This document shows, one piece after another, positions 46,491 through 46,734 of a stretch of 46,734 nucleotides of DNA. Each line of letters opens with the position of its first letter. Within the stretch, counting starts at the first letter, position 1. The stretch is from NCBI GenBank assembly GCA_031179215.1, contig JAPSIA010000008.1, positions 1-46,734 on the forward strand, given 5' to 3'. The position numbers and the translations under genes are program-made. The notes below the pieces were generated by a model that ran no database searches, had not been told where the DNA came from, and saw only the letters and a program-made list of their open reading frames with translations. This stretch comes from Agrococcus sp. (lineage in GTDB: Bacteria > Actinomycetota > Actinomycetes > Actinomycetales > Microbacteriaceae).

Positions 46491-46734
46491 TCAGGCCGAG
46501 GGGTCGTGCTGCGCGGGAGCCGAGCCCACCGACTCCGAGTGCGCCTCGGCGGGCTCGTCGACCGCGAGGTGCTCGCGCGCGAACTCGATCGTCTCGGTCA
46601 GCAGCCTGAGGCGATCCCGCTCCGAGCGCGCCTGGCGCGTCTTGATCTCGGCGATGACCTGCCCCGTCCATCGCTGCCGCGCGAGCATCTGCAGCACCTC
46701 GGCGACCGGCTCGTTGCCGTGGCCGGGCAGCAGG
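46491..46734 (-). CDS. C-terminal part of a sugar phosphate isomerase/epimerase-like protein (runs off the right edge)
   Basis: Reverse translation ...LLPGHGNEPVAEVLQMLARQRWTGQVIAEIKTRQARSERDRLRLLTETIEFAREHLAVD..., resembling AP-endonuclease-2 family C-termini. Confidence 0.6.
   Translation of the reverse strand, partial: LLPGHGNEPVAEVLQMLARQRWTGQVIAEIKTRQARSERDRLRLLTETIEFAREHLAVDEPAEAHSESVGSAPAQHDPSA

Overview
High-GC actinobacterial chromosomal segment (probably Microbacteriaceae; inference from gene content and codon/GC style). About 50 CDS are supported. In order they are: gnd (partial); a gluconate/idonate catabolic operon (2-hydroxyacid dehydrogenase, idnO-like, idnD-like, gluconokinase, GntP permease); rplY/ctc; pth; a lipoprotein; mfd; mazG; a His-rich membrane protein plus YcnI (DUF1775); a divergent alcohol dehydrogenase/TetR pair; a Pr6Pr membrane protein; hisS; a large intergenic repeat region; eno; ftsB/divIC; DUF501; NDH-2; an aldolase/racemase-fold protein; a sugar-lactone oxidase; LemA; a YcaQ-like protein; an AI-2E transporter; threonine ammonia-lyase; greA; DUF4307; mca; an Rv3235-like / HTH / SAF / CpaE-like cluster; PdtaS-like kinase; WhiB; Bcp; tRNA-Lys(CTT); DUF4396; an aminotransferase; a PfkB kinase; a TetR-MMPL-YhgE/Pip operon; and a partial sugar-phosphate isomerase-like gene. 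No prophage, IS element, CRISPR or rRNA was seen. The most unusual structure is the hisS-eno intergenic region (about 16881-17500). It holds two arrays of the same 20-bp repeat (core CGARTGGCGCC) in opposite orientations, phased at almost exactly 20 bp, followed by a G-quadruplex-type tract just upstream of eno. Other notable points are an MMPL transporter with an apparent degenerate ABC-ATPase-like C-terminal domain, a 35-bp direct repeat with a long hairpin upstream of the second TetR operon, paired palindromic TetR operators, and a recurring '-10 hexamer, 6 nt, start codon' arrangement suggesting widespread leaderless transcription.
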